Made by a program: the position numbers and the translations under genes. A stretch of 6,235 nt of DNA, taken from contig JAKPRU010000689.1 in NCBI GenBank assembly GCA_029557025.1, positions 1 to 6,235 of the forward strand. Direction: 5' to 3'. Every line of letters begins with the position of its first letter. Positions within the stretch are counted from its first letter, which is position 1. The notes below the pieces were generated by a model, which saw only the letters and a program-made list of their open reading frames with translations, was not told the DNA's origin and searched no databases. Shown here piece after piece: positions 6,172-6,235 of this stretch. The stretch is from Candidatus Omnitrophota bacterium (GTDB lineage Bacteria; Hinthialibacterota; Hinthialibacteria; Hinthialibacterales; JAKPRU01).

Positions 6172-6235
6172 ATGTCTACACCGAAACGAAATGTTGTTGC
6201 CGAGCTGAAGAGACTGGGGCTTTCGGATGACTTGG
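6172..6235 (+). CDS. Probable start of an unidentified gene, cut by the window edge
   Basis: An ATG at 6172 opens a frame of 21 full codons to the window edge, beginning MSTPKRNVVAELKRLGLSDD. The composition, with an amphipathic AELKRLGL stretch, looks protein-like and the frame closes upstream at a TGA (6136-6138), leaving this ATG as the only start of that type. No convincing Shine-Dalgarno sequence is present in the preceding ACTTCAAAAACACTC, which lowers confidence. The fragment is too short to assign to a family. Confidence 0.4.
   Translation, partial: MSTPKRNVVAELKRLGLSDDL

Overview
The window reads as chromosomal DNA from a free-living bacterium with a broad carbohydrate-scavenging repertoire. 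The gene families present (DUF1080/3-keto-disaccharide hydrolase, DUF1343/NamZ, HemE-like URO-D paralogue, RhaM-type mutarotase, Gfo/Idh/MocA oxidoreductase, glucuronate-isomerase-like amidohydrolase) are a combination I associate with Planctomycetota, Verrucomicrobiota/Lentisphaerota and candidate phyla such as Hydrogenedentota, Sumerlaeota, Latescibacterota or Poribacteria. That placement is inference from gene content only; there is no rRNA or other phylogenetic marker here. No mobile element, CRISPR array, tRNA or rRNA was seen.

Layout. Positions 1-339 (+) hold the C-terminal end of a DUF1080 protein. It meets, stop codon against stop codon with no base between, a complete minus-strand gene (340-1596) for a secreted NamZ-type exo-beta-N-acetylmuramidase. 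A 179-bp divergent intergenic region (1597-1775) carries promoter-like sequences facing both ways. To the right, four complete plus-strand genes follow: a URO-D superfamily protein (1776-2906), a RhaM-like sugar mutarotase (2930-3253, 23 bp downstream and surely co-transcribed), a Gfo/Idh/MocA NAD(P)-dependent oxidoreductase (3486-4547) and a divergent glucuronate-isomerase-like TIM-barrel protein (4781-6028). The last two are each preceded by about 230 bp of apparently non-coding DNA, so they may have their own promoters. A further gene probably begins at 6172 and runs off the window.

How the genes may work together. The mutarotase, oxidoreductase and uronate-isomerase-like protein suggest uptake-independent cytoplasmic processing of a deoxy sugar, uronic acid or related aldose: anomer interconversion, oxidation or reduction of a hydroxyl, and aldose/ketose isomerisation. 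The URO-D-like protein is the odd partner. It lacks the HemE active-site signature and has an HxC motif as in corrinoid methyltransferases of the MtaA/CmuA type, which raises the speculative idea that a methylated sugar is the substrate. The NamZ and DUF1080 genes to the left would act outside the cytoplasm on peptidoglycan fragments and glycosides respectively. No kinase, aldolase, transporter or regulator lies in the window, so the pathway cannot be closed from this sequence alone.
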